From: Marivivens sp.
GTDB taxonomy: Bacteria > Pseudomonadota > Alphaproteobacteria > Rhodobacterales > Rhodobacteraceae
Assembly: GCA_024642185.1 (NCBI GenBank)
Contig: JAHEBR010000114.1
Location: forward strand, 1-6,756
Length of the DNA: 6,756 nucleotides
Direction of reading: 5' to 3'
Part shown: positions 1-4,774 of the stretch, in pieces
Position numbering within the stretch: position 1 is the stretch's first letter
How the letters are laid out: the number at the start of each line of letters is the position of its first letter
Program-made: the position numbers and the translations under genes
The notes under the pieces: model-generated
Database searches by the model: none
Told to the model about the DNA's origin: nothing
Seen by the model: the letters and a program-made list of their open reading frames with translations, nothing else

Positions 1-176
1 GCTTCGAGACCAACTGCGCCAAATACAACACCCCCGACGACGCGCAGCGCGACTTCCTGCTGAATGGCGGCCCCGAGCGCGACCCGATGGGGCTTGATCC
101 CGATGGCGACGGCTTTGCCTGCGGCTGGGATCCCGAGCCGTTCCGGCTGGCCTTCGGCCAATCGGCGGGTAACTAG
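1..176 (+). CDS. C-terminal end of excalibur-type calcium-binding domain protein (5' partial)
   Basis: The reading frame enters at base 3 and runs 57 codons to a TAG at 174-176, so only the C-terminus is visible. It contains a cysteine at visible residue 5, the segment FLLNGGPERD around residues 18-27, and LDPDGDGFAC at 31-40, followed by GWDPEPFR. This cysteine, then GGP, then DxDGDGxAC layout resembles the excalibur domain, an extracellular domain whose Asp-rich loop resembles an EF-hand calcium loop and whose two cysteines probably form a disulfide. Members are usually exported, but the signal peptide would lie outside the window. The partner domains and full length cannot be judged. No clear terminator follows; the rnpB promoter begins within 10 bases of the stop. 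The function is inferred from the motif only. Confidence 0.7.
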   Translation, partial: FETNCAKYNTPDDAQRDFLLNGGPERDPMGLDPDGDGFACGWDPEPFRLAFGQSAGN

Positions 177-183
177 GCGGGCA

Positions 184-212
184 TTGACCCGCGCCACTTT
201 CACCCCTACCTA
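184..212 (+). promoter_or_regulatory. Promoter of rnpB (TTGACC-17-TACCTA)
   Basis: TTGACC at 184-189 is followed by a 17-base spacer and TACCTA at 207-212. The expected transcription start, about seven bases downstream, falls near 219. That is exactly where the first strand of the RNase P P1 helix begins (220), so the spacing agrees independently with the RNA start. Confidence 0.65.
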
Positions 213-218
213 AGCGCT

Positions 219-622
219 CGCGCGGATGGCTGGATGACCGCGGGCCCTTCGGGGCGCGAGGAAAGTCCGGACTCCAAGAAGGCAAGGGTGCCGGGTAACG
301 CCCGGCGGGGGCAACCCCAGGGAAAGCGCCACAGAGATCAGACGGCCGTGCTTGCACGGTCACGGTGAAAAGGTGGGGTAAGAGCCCACCGCGGGACTGG
401 TAACAGGACCGGCAAGGCAAGCCCCACCCGGAGCAATGCCGAATAGGGGCCTCGCGCGGGCGTGATCGGAGCGGCAACGCGCCCGATATCCCCGCAAGGA
501 CGCCTGAACCCGAGAGGCCCGGGTTGGCAGCTGGAGGCGCGGTGGTAACATCGCGCCTAGACGAATGGTCATCCAAGGGGGCAACCCCGGGACAGAATCC
601 GGCTTACAGGCCATCCGCGCAA
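219..622 (+). ncRNA. rnpB: RNase P catalytic RNA, bacterial class A
   Basis: This is the catalytic RNA of ribonuclease P, which removes the 5' leader of precursor tRNAs together with the protein RnpA. The ends are set by the P1 helix: bases 220-230 (GCGCGGATGGC) are perfectly complementary over 11 bp to 610-620. Universally conserved blocks are visible: GAGGAAAGTCCGGACTCC at 258-275, the CACAGAGATCAGAC block after 330, GGTAAGAGCCCACCGC near 376-391, the CCACCCGGAGCAA segment near 424-436 of the P15 region, and the 3' block ACAGAATCCGGCTTACAGG at 592-610. P3 is capped by TTCG. At about 400 nt it has normal class A length. The L15 position that reads GGU in E. coli appears to read GGC at 416-418. 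Open frames crossing this locus are artefacts. The exact mature ends are estimated to within a few bases. Confidence 0.96.
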
Positions 623-634
623 TTCTTTCACCTT

Positions 635-669
635 TGGCGGTTGACTCCGCCACAGCGGCGGGTAAAAGG
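635..669 (+). promoter_or_regulatory. Candidate rpmG promoter with its -35 box in a hairpin loop
   Basis: TTGACT at 641-646 is followed, after 16 bases, by TAAAAG at 663-668, a plausible sigma-70 promoter about 60 bases ahead of rpmG. The -35 box is exactly the loop of a perfect 6-bp inverted repeat, TGGCGG at 635-640 and CCGCCA at 647-652. No T-tract follows the repeat, so it is not a canonical terminator for rnpB, although it sits just past the 3' end of that RNA. Confidence 0.45.
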
Positions 670-731
670 CGGCTTCGATACGAGATTTACGCGCTGCGCC
701 ATGATTGGCCCGCGATCAGGAGACAAGAGCC

Positions 732-899
732 ATGGCGAAGCCGACCACCATCAAAATCCGCCTGAACTCCACCGCGGGGACCGGGCACTTCTACGTCACC
801 AAGAAAAACGCTCGCACCATGACCGAGAAGATGACCGTACGAAAGTTCGATCCGGTCGTGCGCAAGCATGTCGAATACAAGGAAGGCAAGATCAAGTAA
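732..899 (+). CDS. rpmG: 50S ribosomal protein L33
   Basis: This encodes a 55-residue basic protein, MAKPTTIKIRLNSTAGTGHF followed by YVTKKNART and ending in KEGKIK, which matches bacterial ribosomal protein L33 over its full length. L33 binds 23S rRNA near the E site of the large subunit. No cysteines are present, so this is the zinc-independent (C-minus) form, with no visible zinc-dependent paralogue swap here. The ATG at 732 follows an AGGAGA ribosome binding site at 718-723 with 8-base spacing. An upstream in-frame ATG at 705 has no such site and would add residues that are not part of the family. The gene appears monocistronic, with a candidate promoter at 641-668 and a strong terminator immediately downstream. 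Confidence 0.97.
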   Translation: MAKPTTIKIRLNSTAGTGHFYVTKKNARTMTEKMTVRKFDPVVRKHVEYKEGKIK

Positions 900-921
900 G
901 ATCGCCCGAATTGAAACCGAC

Positions 922-960
922 AAGGCCGCGCACCGAGACCGGAGCGCGGCCTTTCTCTTT
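922..960 (+). terminator. Intrinsic terminator after rpmG
   Basis: A perfect 10-bp stem pairs AAGGCCGCGC (922-931) with GCGCGGCCTT (944-953). The loop is 12 bases, and a T-rich run (TTTCTCTTT) reaches 960. It lies 22 bases after the rpmG stop, so it should separate rpmG from the next gene. Confidence 0.88.
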
Positions 961-1001
961 GGCGGCTCCGGTATCCTTCCCCACGACGAGAGGAGCCACC
1001 C

Positions 1002-1310
1002 ATGCCCCTGACCCATTTCACCCTCACCCGCCAAAGCGACGGCAAGGTTTGCGCCTTCGCCGCCGAGGGGACCCGCTTTGGCTGCATCTCCTACCGCTTC
1101 CTCGGGGGCGATCTGGCTATTCACTGGCACCCGCGCTGGGGCTGGTGCGCCGCGGACGAGGCCGGAGAGGTCGTGGGTCTGCCGATGTCGGTCCCCAAGC
1201 CCGAACAGCGCAACCGCCCGCCAGAGGGCCTCTGGGTAAGCCGCAAGGGGCAGGTCTCGCATGTCTACGAGCTGCGCTGGGGGCAGGGGGTCGAGGCTGC
1301 GGCCGCCTGA
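1002..1310 (+). CDS. Uncharacterised 102-residue Trp/His-rich protein
   Basis: I do not recognise a named family. The reading frame is credible as a gene: a strong GAGAGGAG ribosome binding site (988-995) lies 6 bases before the ATG, the codon use is GC-rich and like its neighbours, and it sits between two terminator-like hairpins. The product is soluble-looking, with no signal peptide or membrane segment. It has five tryptophans (42, 46, 48, 78, 93), three cysteines (17, 28, 49) and a compact aromatic patch, HWHPRWGWC, at 41-49. It then has a PPEGLWVSRKG segment (73-83) and ends in a run of alanines. The patterned aromatic residues suggest a small folded beta-rich domain, but that is only inference. 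No separate promoter was found in the 41 bases after the preceding terminator, so it may rely on read-through or a weak start. Confidence 0.75.
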   Translation: MPLTHFTLTRQSDGKVCAFAAEGTRFGCISYRFLGGDLAIHWHPRWGWCAADEAGEVVGLPMSVPKPEQRNRPPEGLWVSRKGQVSHVYELRWGQGVEAAAA

Positions 1311-1321
1311 GCGTCGATTTC

Positions 1322-1349
1322 GGCGGGCCGGTTCTTGAAACCGGCCGCC
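1322..1349 (+). terminator. Candidate terminator hairpin without a T-tract
   Basis: GGCCGGTT (1326-1333) pairs perfectly with AACCGGCC (1339-1346) around a 5-base loop. The stem can be extended to 1322-1349 if G1325 is bulged. It starts 12 bases after the stop of the 102-residue protein. The following bases are C-rich rather than T-rich, so efficient intrinsic termination is uncertain. Confidence 0.4.
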
Positions 1350-1391
1350 TCCTCCCCATGTTTAGTGTATTAACATTAGGAGGGTGCTTCC

Positions 1392-1721
1392 ATGAACGAA
1401 GAGAATTCCGACCGCCGCCGCAGCTGGATCGACGAAATTGAAGTCGCCAGCGAAAAGCTGATCGAGCGGATCAAAGAGCTTGCCTCGGACGCCAGCGTCC
1501 AGCGCCTGCGCGTGAAGGACAAGGATGGCGATATCGCCGTCGATATTCCGCTGACCCTTGGGGCCGTGACCGGCGGCGCGGTGGTCCTTGCCGCCCCGAC
1601 CCTCGCGGTTCTGGGCGTGCTCGCGGCCTTTGCCGCCCGCGTCAAGGTCGAGGTGATCCGCGATCCCGATGTGGCCGAGGCTGCGACGGAAGAGCCGAAG
1701 GCCGAGGACAAGGCCGAGTAG
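1392..1721 (+). CDS. DUF4342 domain-containing protein
   Basis: This 109-residue protein matches the DUF4342 pattern. An N-terminal amphipathic helix (about residues 12-33, WIDEIEVASEKLIERIKELA) is followed by a short strand pair around VQRLRVKDKDGDIAVDIPLT (36-55). A hydrophobic stretch of about 30 residues rich in Ala, Val, Leu and Gly (53-82) comes next, then VKVEVIR and an acidic, disordered tail. The hydrophobic stretch could insert in a membrane or pack as a helical hairpin. The biochemical role of the family is not known, and I infer none. The ATG at 1392 has a near-perfect AGGAGGG ribosome binding site (1378-1384) 7 bases upstream. The leader at 1357-1379 is unusually AT-rich for this window, as expected near a promoter, but no convincing -35 box could be placed. 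Confidence 0.85.
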   Translation: MNEENSDRRRSWIDEIEVASEKLIERIKELASDASVQRLRVKDKDGDIAVDIPLTLGAVTGGAVVLAAPTLAVLGVLAAFAARVKVEVIRDPDVAEAATEEPKAEDKAE

Positions 1722-1740
1722 GCTTGCCAGAGATATGATA

Positions 1741-1770
1741 AAAAGGGCCGGTCCAGCGACCGGCCCTTTT
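1741..1770. terminator. Bidirectional terminator between convergent genes
   Basis: AAAAGGGCCGGTC (1741-1753) and GACCGGCCCTTTT (1758-1770) form a perfect 13-bp stem with a 4-base CAGC loop. Because A and T runs flank the GC core on both sides, the hairpin ends in a U-run when read in either direction. It serves the rightward DUF4342 gene, whose stop lies 19 bases away, and the leftward SRPBCC gene, whose TAG stop directly abuts the stem. Confidence 0.9.
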
Positions 1771-2181
1771 CTATTGAGCCTTGCTCTCCACGTGCGCCTT
1801 GAAGCGATCAAGGATCGACTGCCAACCCATACGCTGCATCTCTGCGGGGTTGGTCTCTTCGGCATCGAATATCTCGACCACCTTCACGCCATCGCCGGTT
1901 TGCGCAAAGGCGACCGACATCATGCGGTCACCGAACTGCGCCTCGATCAGGCGGAGGGGCACAATTCGCGTGTATGTCCCTGCGAAATCGAAGCCAAAGC
2001 TGCCGTCTTTGGCCTCCATCCGCGACGAAAAGATCCCGCCGGGGCGGAGGTCGACGGTCGAGGCTGTTGTGTGCCAATCGTCCGAGGCGGCGTTCCAGGC
2101 CATGATGTCGGCCGGCGTTGTCCAAGCCTTCCAGACGGTTTCAAGCGGGGCCATGACAATGGCCTCTACGGTGATCTTCAT
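1771..2181 (-). CDS. SRPBCC / AHSA1-like START-fold protein
   Basis: This is a 136-residue protein with the hallmarks of the SRPBCC superfamily (AHSA1 / COG3832 type). It begins with a strand, MKITVEAIVMAPLETVWKAW, in which a helix follows the first strand. Next come WTTPADIMAWNAASDDW (about 20-36), the LRPGG turn with a following strand (about 45-54), the alternating strands FDFAGTYTRIVPLRLIEAQF, and a long C-terminal helix, MQRMGWQSILDRFKAHVE. These proteins form a helix-grip fold with a hydrophobic cavity that binds ligands or a client; the ligand here cannot be read from sequence. Length is normal for a single-domain member. A ribosome binding site, AGGGAG on the minus strand (2189-2194), lies 7 bases before the ATG. 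The gene is bracketed by two terminators with the same stem sequence, so it is probably monocistronic. Confidence 0.88.
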   Translation of the reverse strand: MKITVEAIVMAPLETVWKAWTTPADIMAWNAASDDWHTTASTVDLRPGGIFSSRMEAKDGSFGFDFAGTYTRIVPLRLIEAQFGDRMMSVAFAQTGDGVKVVEIFDAEETNPAEMQRMGWQSILDRFKAHVESKAQ

Positions 2182-2242
2182 GGCGCGGCTCCCTCTGGTC
2201 TTTCCCAGAATCGCTACGCCGCCATTGCCTGCAGCGCAAATG

Positions 2243-2270
2243 AAAAGGGCCGGTCTCGCGACCGGCCCGT
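2243..2270 (-). terminator. Terminator of the Bax inhibitor-1 family gene
   Basis: GGGCCGGTC (2247-2255) pairs with GACCGGCCC (2260-2268) across a TCGC loop. Read leftward, the stem is followed by TTTTCATTT. It lies 24 bases past the TAA stop of the leftward membrane-protein gene, so it acts on the minus strand. Its stem arm is identical to the GC core of the hairpin at 1741-1770. Confidence 0.82.
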
Positions 2271-2292
2271 TCCGATGGTTCTGCCCGCGCGC

Positions 2293-3063
2293 TTATTCGC
2301 GATTGCCGAAAAGCTGCAGCAGGAACATGAACATGTTGATGAAGTCGAGGTAGAGGTTCAGCGCCCCCATGATCCCGGCCTTCTCGAGCCACTCCTGGTC
2401 GCCGTGATGGGCATGGGCCAGATAGGTTGTCTTGATCTTCTGGGTGTCATAGGCGGTCAGACCCGCGAAGATCAGCACGCCGATCGCAGAGACCGCAAAC
2501 ATGATGGCAGGCGAGGCCAGCCAGATGTTGACGATCGAGGCCACCAGAAGGCCGATCACGCCCATGATCAGGAACGCGCCCCAGCCCGAGATGTCTTTCT
2601 TGGTGGTATAGCCCCAGAGCGAGAGGCCCGCGAAGGCGATCGCGGTCACGAGGAAGACCTGAACGATCGAAAAGCCGGTGAAGACGGTGAAGATCCAGCT
2701 GATCGACACGCCCATCGCGGCAGCGAAGGCATAGAAGAACAGCTGCGCGCCGGCGGCCGAGAGGCGGTTGATCATCGCGCCGAAGGCGAAAACCATCCCC
2801 AGCGGCAGGAACATGACCAGCCACTTCAGCGGCGAGGCATAAAGCGCATAGCCGAAGTCGGTCAGGTATTTGTCGGCGCCGATCTGATACATCGTCGCGG
2901 CATCGGTCACGGCAAGGCCGGCAATGGCCCACGAGGCCAGTGCGGTGATGACCATCCCCACCGACATGGTGCCGTAAACCTTGTTCATATGGGTGCGAAG
3001 ACCTGCGTCGATCTGGGCGGTGCGAACACCTGCTCCTGCGCGGGCCGTCTGATAGTCAGCCAT
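2293..3063 (-). CDS. Bax inhibitor-1 / YccA-family membrane protein
   Basis: This 256-residue integral membrane protein belongs to the Bax inhibitor-1 (TMBIM/YccA/YbhL) family. Seven hydrophobic segments are visible at about 32-52, 80-98, 106-127, 133-152, 161-181, 186-207 and 230-252. Family signatures include the TM6 end FAGLTAYDTQKIK (199-211) and the last helix ALNLYLDFINMFMFLLQLF (234-252). Asp206 and Asp240 within them correspond by eye to the aspartate pair that governs pH-sensitive calcium leak in the Bacillus homologue YetJ. In E. coli, YccA modulates the membrane protease FtsH; which role applies here is unknown. The start at 3061-3063 is chosen because GGAGG lies 5 bases upstream. 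A longer frame from 3117 adds 18 residues with no ribosome binding site and would overlap the candidate -10 box. The gene is leftward and ends at its own terminator. Confidence 0.94.
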   Translation of the reverse strand: MADYQTARAGAGVRTAQIDAGLRTHMNKVYGTMSVGMVITALASWAIAGLAVTDAATMYQIGADKYLTDFGYALYASPLKWLVMFLPLGMVFAFGAMINRLSAAGAQLFFYAFAAAMGVSISWIFTVFTGFSIVQVFLVTAIAFAGLSLWGYTTKKDISGWGAFLIMGVIGLLVASIVNIWLASPAIMFAVSAIGVLIFAGLTAYDTQKIKTTYLAHAHHGDQEWLEKAGIMGALNLYLDFINMFMFLLQLFGNRE

Positions 3064-3068
3064 GTTTT

Positions 3069-3073
3069 CCTCC
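3069..3073 (-). promoter_or_regulatory. Ribosome binding site fixing the Bax inhibitor-1 family start
   Basis: On the minus strand GGAGG is followed by AAAAC and then ATG, giving 5-base spacing. It supports the start at 3063 over an in-frame ATG 54 bases further upstream, which lacks any such signal. Confidence 0.8.
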
Positions 3074-3115
3074 AGTTTGGTTGCGTCGCGGCAGGATAGC
3101 CGCGCGCTTGCGGTC

Positions 3116-3144
3116 AATATTGGGGTTTTGGGGTGTCATTTCAA
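3116..3144 (-). promoter_or_regulatory. Candidate promoter of the Bax inhibitor-1 family gene
   Basis: On the minus strand TTGAAA (3139-3144) is separated by 17 bases from AATATT (3116-3121). This would start transcription near 3109, giving a leader of about 45 bases. The -10 matches the consensus at four of six positions. It suggests the gene does not depend only on transcription from the oxidoreductase upstream. Confidence 0.4.
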
Positions 3145-3170
3145 GAAGAAGAGAGCGCTAAACGCAGTTG

Positions 3171-4130
3171 TTATTTCGGAACGATGACAACTTTTCCGGT
3201 CGCCTTCCGCTCTGCCAGAAGCGCGAGCGCTTCATCTGCCCGATCCAAGGGTAGGATATGGCTGATATGCGGCTTCAGTCGGCCCTTGGCATACCAGTCC
3301 ATGACCTCCGAGAGGCTGTCCGAGAGGGCCTCTGGCGCGAATTTCAGATAACCCCCCCAGTAGAAGCCGATCGCAGTGACGTTCTTGACCATCAGGATAT
3401 TGGCAGGGATTTTCGGCACATCGCCGCTGGCAAAGCCGATCGACAGGATGCGCGCCTCGCGGTTGCAGGCGCGGAAGGCGGCCTCGAAGGCCGCGCCGCC
3501 CACCGGATCATAGACCACATCCGCCCCGCCAAGCGCTTTGATTTCGGCAACAAGGTCAGCCTCGGCGTCGATCAGGTGATCGGCGCCCGCCGCCTTGGCA
3601 ATGGCAAGCTTCTCGGCCCCGCGGGCGACTGCGATCACCTCGGCCCCAAGGGTCTTGCCAACCTCCACCGCCGTCAAGCCGACGCCGCCTGCCGCGCCCA
3701 GAACGACGAGGCGCTCACCGGGCCGAAGCTGCGCCCGCCGAGTGAGGGCAAGGTGCGATGTCCCGTAGGCAATCTGGAATCCGGCGGCGACCGCATCGGG
3801 CATGGCATCAGGGACAATTCGGCAGGCCGAAGCGGCAAAAACACCGCGCTCAGCCAGCCCCCCAGAGCCCGAGACAAGCGCAACGCGCGCGCCGACAGGC
3901 GGAAAGACAACGCCTTCGCCCTGCTCAAGAACCCTGCCACAGACTTCTAAGCCCAAGGTAAACGGCACAGGTGGCGTTTCCTGATAGGTGCCCTTCGTCA
4001 TCAGAAGATCGGCAAAGTTCAAGCCGCAGGCAAGAATTTCGAGCAAGACCTCGCCCCGTCCGGGTTTTGGTTCAATGATTTCAATGAGTTCCGGTGGTCT
4101 CTCCTGCGAGAGGACCTGAAATGCCCGCAT
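3171..4130 (-). CDS. NADPH:quinone oxidoreductase-type zinc-independent MDR protein
   Basis: This 319-residue protein belongs to the medium-chain dehydrogenase/reductase superfamily, quinone oxidoreductase (QOR) branch. The N-terminal GroES-like domain (about 1-110) carries GLNFADLLMTKGTY (37-49) and FTLGLEVCGRV (57-67), the family's ExxG region. The Rossmann domain begins with LVVLGAAGGVGLTAVEVGK (141-159), whose GAAGGVG loop (145-151) binds NADP(H). It continues with AGADHLID and GGADVVYDPVGG (201-212), and the protein ends in ATGKVVIVPK. The zinc-ligand cysteines of alcohol dehydrogenases are absent, as expected for QOR. Family members reduce quinones or other electrophilic enones in the cytosol; the substrate here is not evident. 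An in-frame ATG at 4154 would add eight residues but has no ribosome binding site, whereas the ATG at 4130 has GGAGG 6 bases upstream. The gene diverges from the XRE regulator. Confidence 0.92.
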   Translation of the reverse strand: MRAFQVLSQERPPELIEIIEPKPGRGEVLLEILACGLNFADLLMTKGTYQETPPVPFTLGLEVCGRVLEQGEGVVFPPVGARVALVSGSGGLAERGVFAASACRIVPDAMPDAVAAGFQIAYGTSHLALTRRAQLRPGERLVVLGAAGGVGLTAVEVGKTLGAEVIAVARGAEKLAIAKAAGADHLIDAEADLVAEIKALGGADVVYDPVGGAAFEAAFRACNREARILSIGFASGDVPKIPANILMVKNVTAIGFYWGGYLKFAPEALSDSLSEVMDWYAKGRLKPHISHILPLDRADEALALLAERKATGKVVIVPK

Positions 4131-4136
4131 TGCTTG

Positions 4137-4141
4137 CCTCC
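4137..4141 (-). promoter_or_regulatory. Ribosome binding site fixing the quinone oxidoreductase start
   Basis: GGAGG on the minus strand, followed by CAAGCA and ATG, places the start at 4130. The upstream alternative at 4154 is preceded by an AT-rich stretch with no purine-rich site. Confidence 0.8.
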
Positions 4142-4154
4142 ATTTGAGACCCAT

Positions 4155-4182
4155 AATTTAGCGGGTTCGAATGGGGCGACAA
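4155..4182 (-). promoter_or_regulatory. Candidate promoter of the quinone oxidoreductase gene
   Basis: On the minus strand TTGTCG (4177-4182) and TAAATT (4155-4160) are separated by 16 bases. Transcription would start near 4148, leaving a short leader that still includes the GGAGG site. The -10 matches four of six consensus positions and the -35 is partial. Confidence 0.35.
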
Positions 4183-4190
4183 CCGCAAAT

Positions 4191-4304
4191 CACCAAATGG
4201 TGCAACCTATGCGGGATAGTTAAGACCTATCCTAAAGGGTAGGTAGAGAAATCGATGGTTTCATGGTCTTTTCCCGACAGTAGGCCGCGGTCCTGGACCG
4301 TGGC
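4191..4304. promoter_or_regulatory. Divergent intergenic region with several inverted repeats
   Basis: The 233 bases between the oxidoreductase and the XRE regulator hold no convincing gene but several dyads. CACCA-AA-TGGTG lies at 4191-4202. A cluster of CCTAT/GGATAG-type half-sites runs from 4205 to 4244 and ends in ACCTATCC-TAAA-GGGTAGGT (4225-4244, one G-T pair). A 10-bp imperfect dyad with a one-base centre lies at 4284-4304 (core CGGTCC-T-GGACCG). Such dyads between divergent genes often bind a regulator, and the adjacent XRE protein is an obvious candidate, but that link is inference. No strong sigma-70 promoter for the rightward gene was found. Confidence 0.4.
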
Positions 4305-4363
4305 GCTGGTTCGACTGGGGGGTCGGGCCGGCTTTTATTGTAGCGACCGGAATGGAGTGGATC

Positions 4364-4735
4364 ATGGCGCACGCAGTGGATGTTCATGTGGGAAAGAGAA
4401 TTCGGCATCGGCGCTGGATGAACGGGACAACGCAGCAACAACTGGCAGACGCCGTAGGGATCAAGTTTCAACAGATCCAGAAATACGAGACCGGAATGAA
4501 CCGTGTCAGCGCATCTCGCCTTTGGGACATCGCCCATGCCTTGGATGTGCCGGTAACTTTCTTTTTCGAAGGGTTCGACCAAGACCAACCCGCAGCTGAT
4601 AGCAACAGCGCGATGCCGACGGATATTCTGGCCGACAAAGAGGCGCTCGAGCTTCTGCGATCCTATTATGCGATCCCGGAAAATCAGCGCCGCCGGCTGT
4701 TTGATCTGGCGCGGGTTCTGAGCGAGGTCGCCTGA
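4364..4735 (+). CDS. XRE-family helix-turn-helix transcriptional regulator
   Basis: This 123-residue protein has an N-terminal Cro/C1-type (HTH_3) DNA-binding domain at about 10-66. VGKRIRHRRWMNGTTQQQLA opens it, followed by the turn and recognition helix VGIKFQQIQKYETGMNRVSA (31-50) and WDIAHALDVPVTFFFEG (54-70). The C-terminal part, with helices around KEALELLRSYYAI (92-104) and NQRRRLFDLARVLSEVA (107-123), probably mediates dimerisation. No peptidase, cupin or ligand domain is fused. Short stand-alone regulators of this build are common in alphaproteobacteria; the regulon here is unknown. The start at 4364 is preferred because GGAG (4354-4357) lies 6 bases upstream. The ATG at 4352 overlaps that site and has none of its own. 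Dyads upstream are candidate autoregulatory operators. Confidence 0.92.
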   Translation: MAHAVDVHVGKRIRHRRWMNGTTQQQLADAVGIKFQQIQKYETGMNRVSASRLWDIAHALDVPVTFFFEGFDQDQPAADSNSAMPTDILADKEALELLRSYYAIPENQRRRLFDLARVLSEVA

Positions 4736-4745
4736 TCCCCAGCGC

Positions 4746-4774
4746 TTGACCGAGTAGCCACGAGCCTTTACCCG
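4746..4774 (+). promoter_or_regulatory. Candidate promoter ahead of hisN
   Basis: TTGACC (4746-4751) is followed after 17 bases by TACCCG (4769-4774), the same architecture as the rnpB promoter. The -35 is good and the -10 weak. If used, transcription would start near 4781 and hisN would have a leader of about 20 bases. Confidence 0.35.

Noticed and set aside
176..195. Hairpin GCGGG / CCCGC just after the first stop codon as a terminator
   Set aside because: The stem is only 5 bp, there is no T-tract, and it overlaps the rnpB -35 box. It is more likely chance in GC-rich DNA.
524..1441. Rightward open frame of 305 codons across 524-1441
   Set aside because: It starts inside rnpB and overlaps rpmG, a terminator and the 102-residue gene in other frames. 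There is no ribosome binding site, and the composition is Arg/Pro/Gly-rich.
1669..3099. Long rightward open frame of 476 codons across 1669-3099
   Set aside because: It is antisense to the SRPBCC and Bax inhibitor-1 family genes and runs through two terminators. The product is low-complexity, rich in His, Arg, Asp and Gly, which is typical of a GC-rich shadow frame.
3093..3117. Minus-strand TTGACC (3112-3117) with TATCCT (3093-3098) as promoter of the Bax-family gene
   Set aside because: The spacer is only 13 bases, too short for sigma-70. The pair at 3116-3144 has a 17-base spacer.
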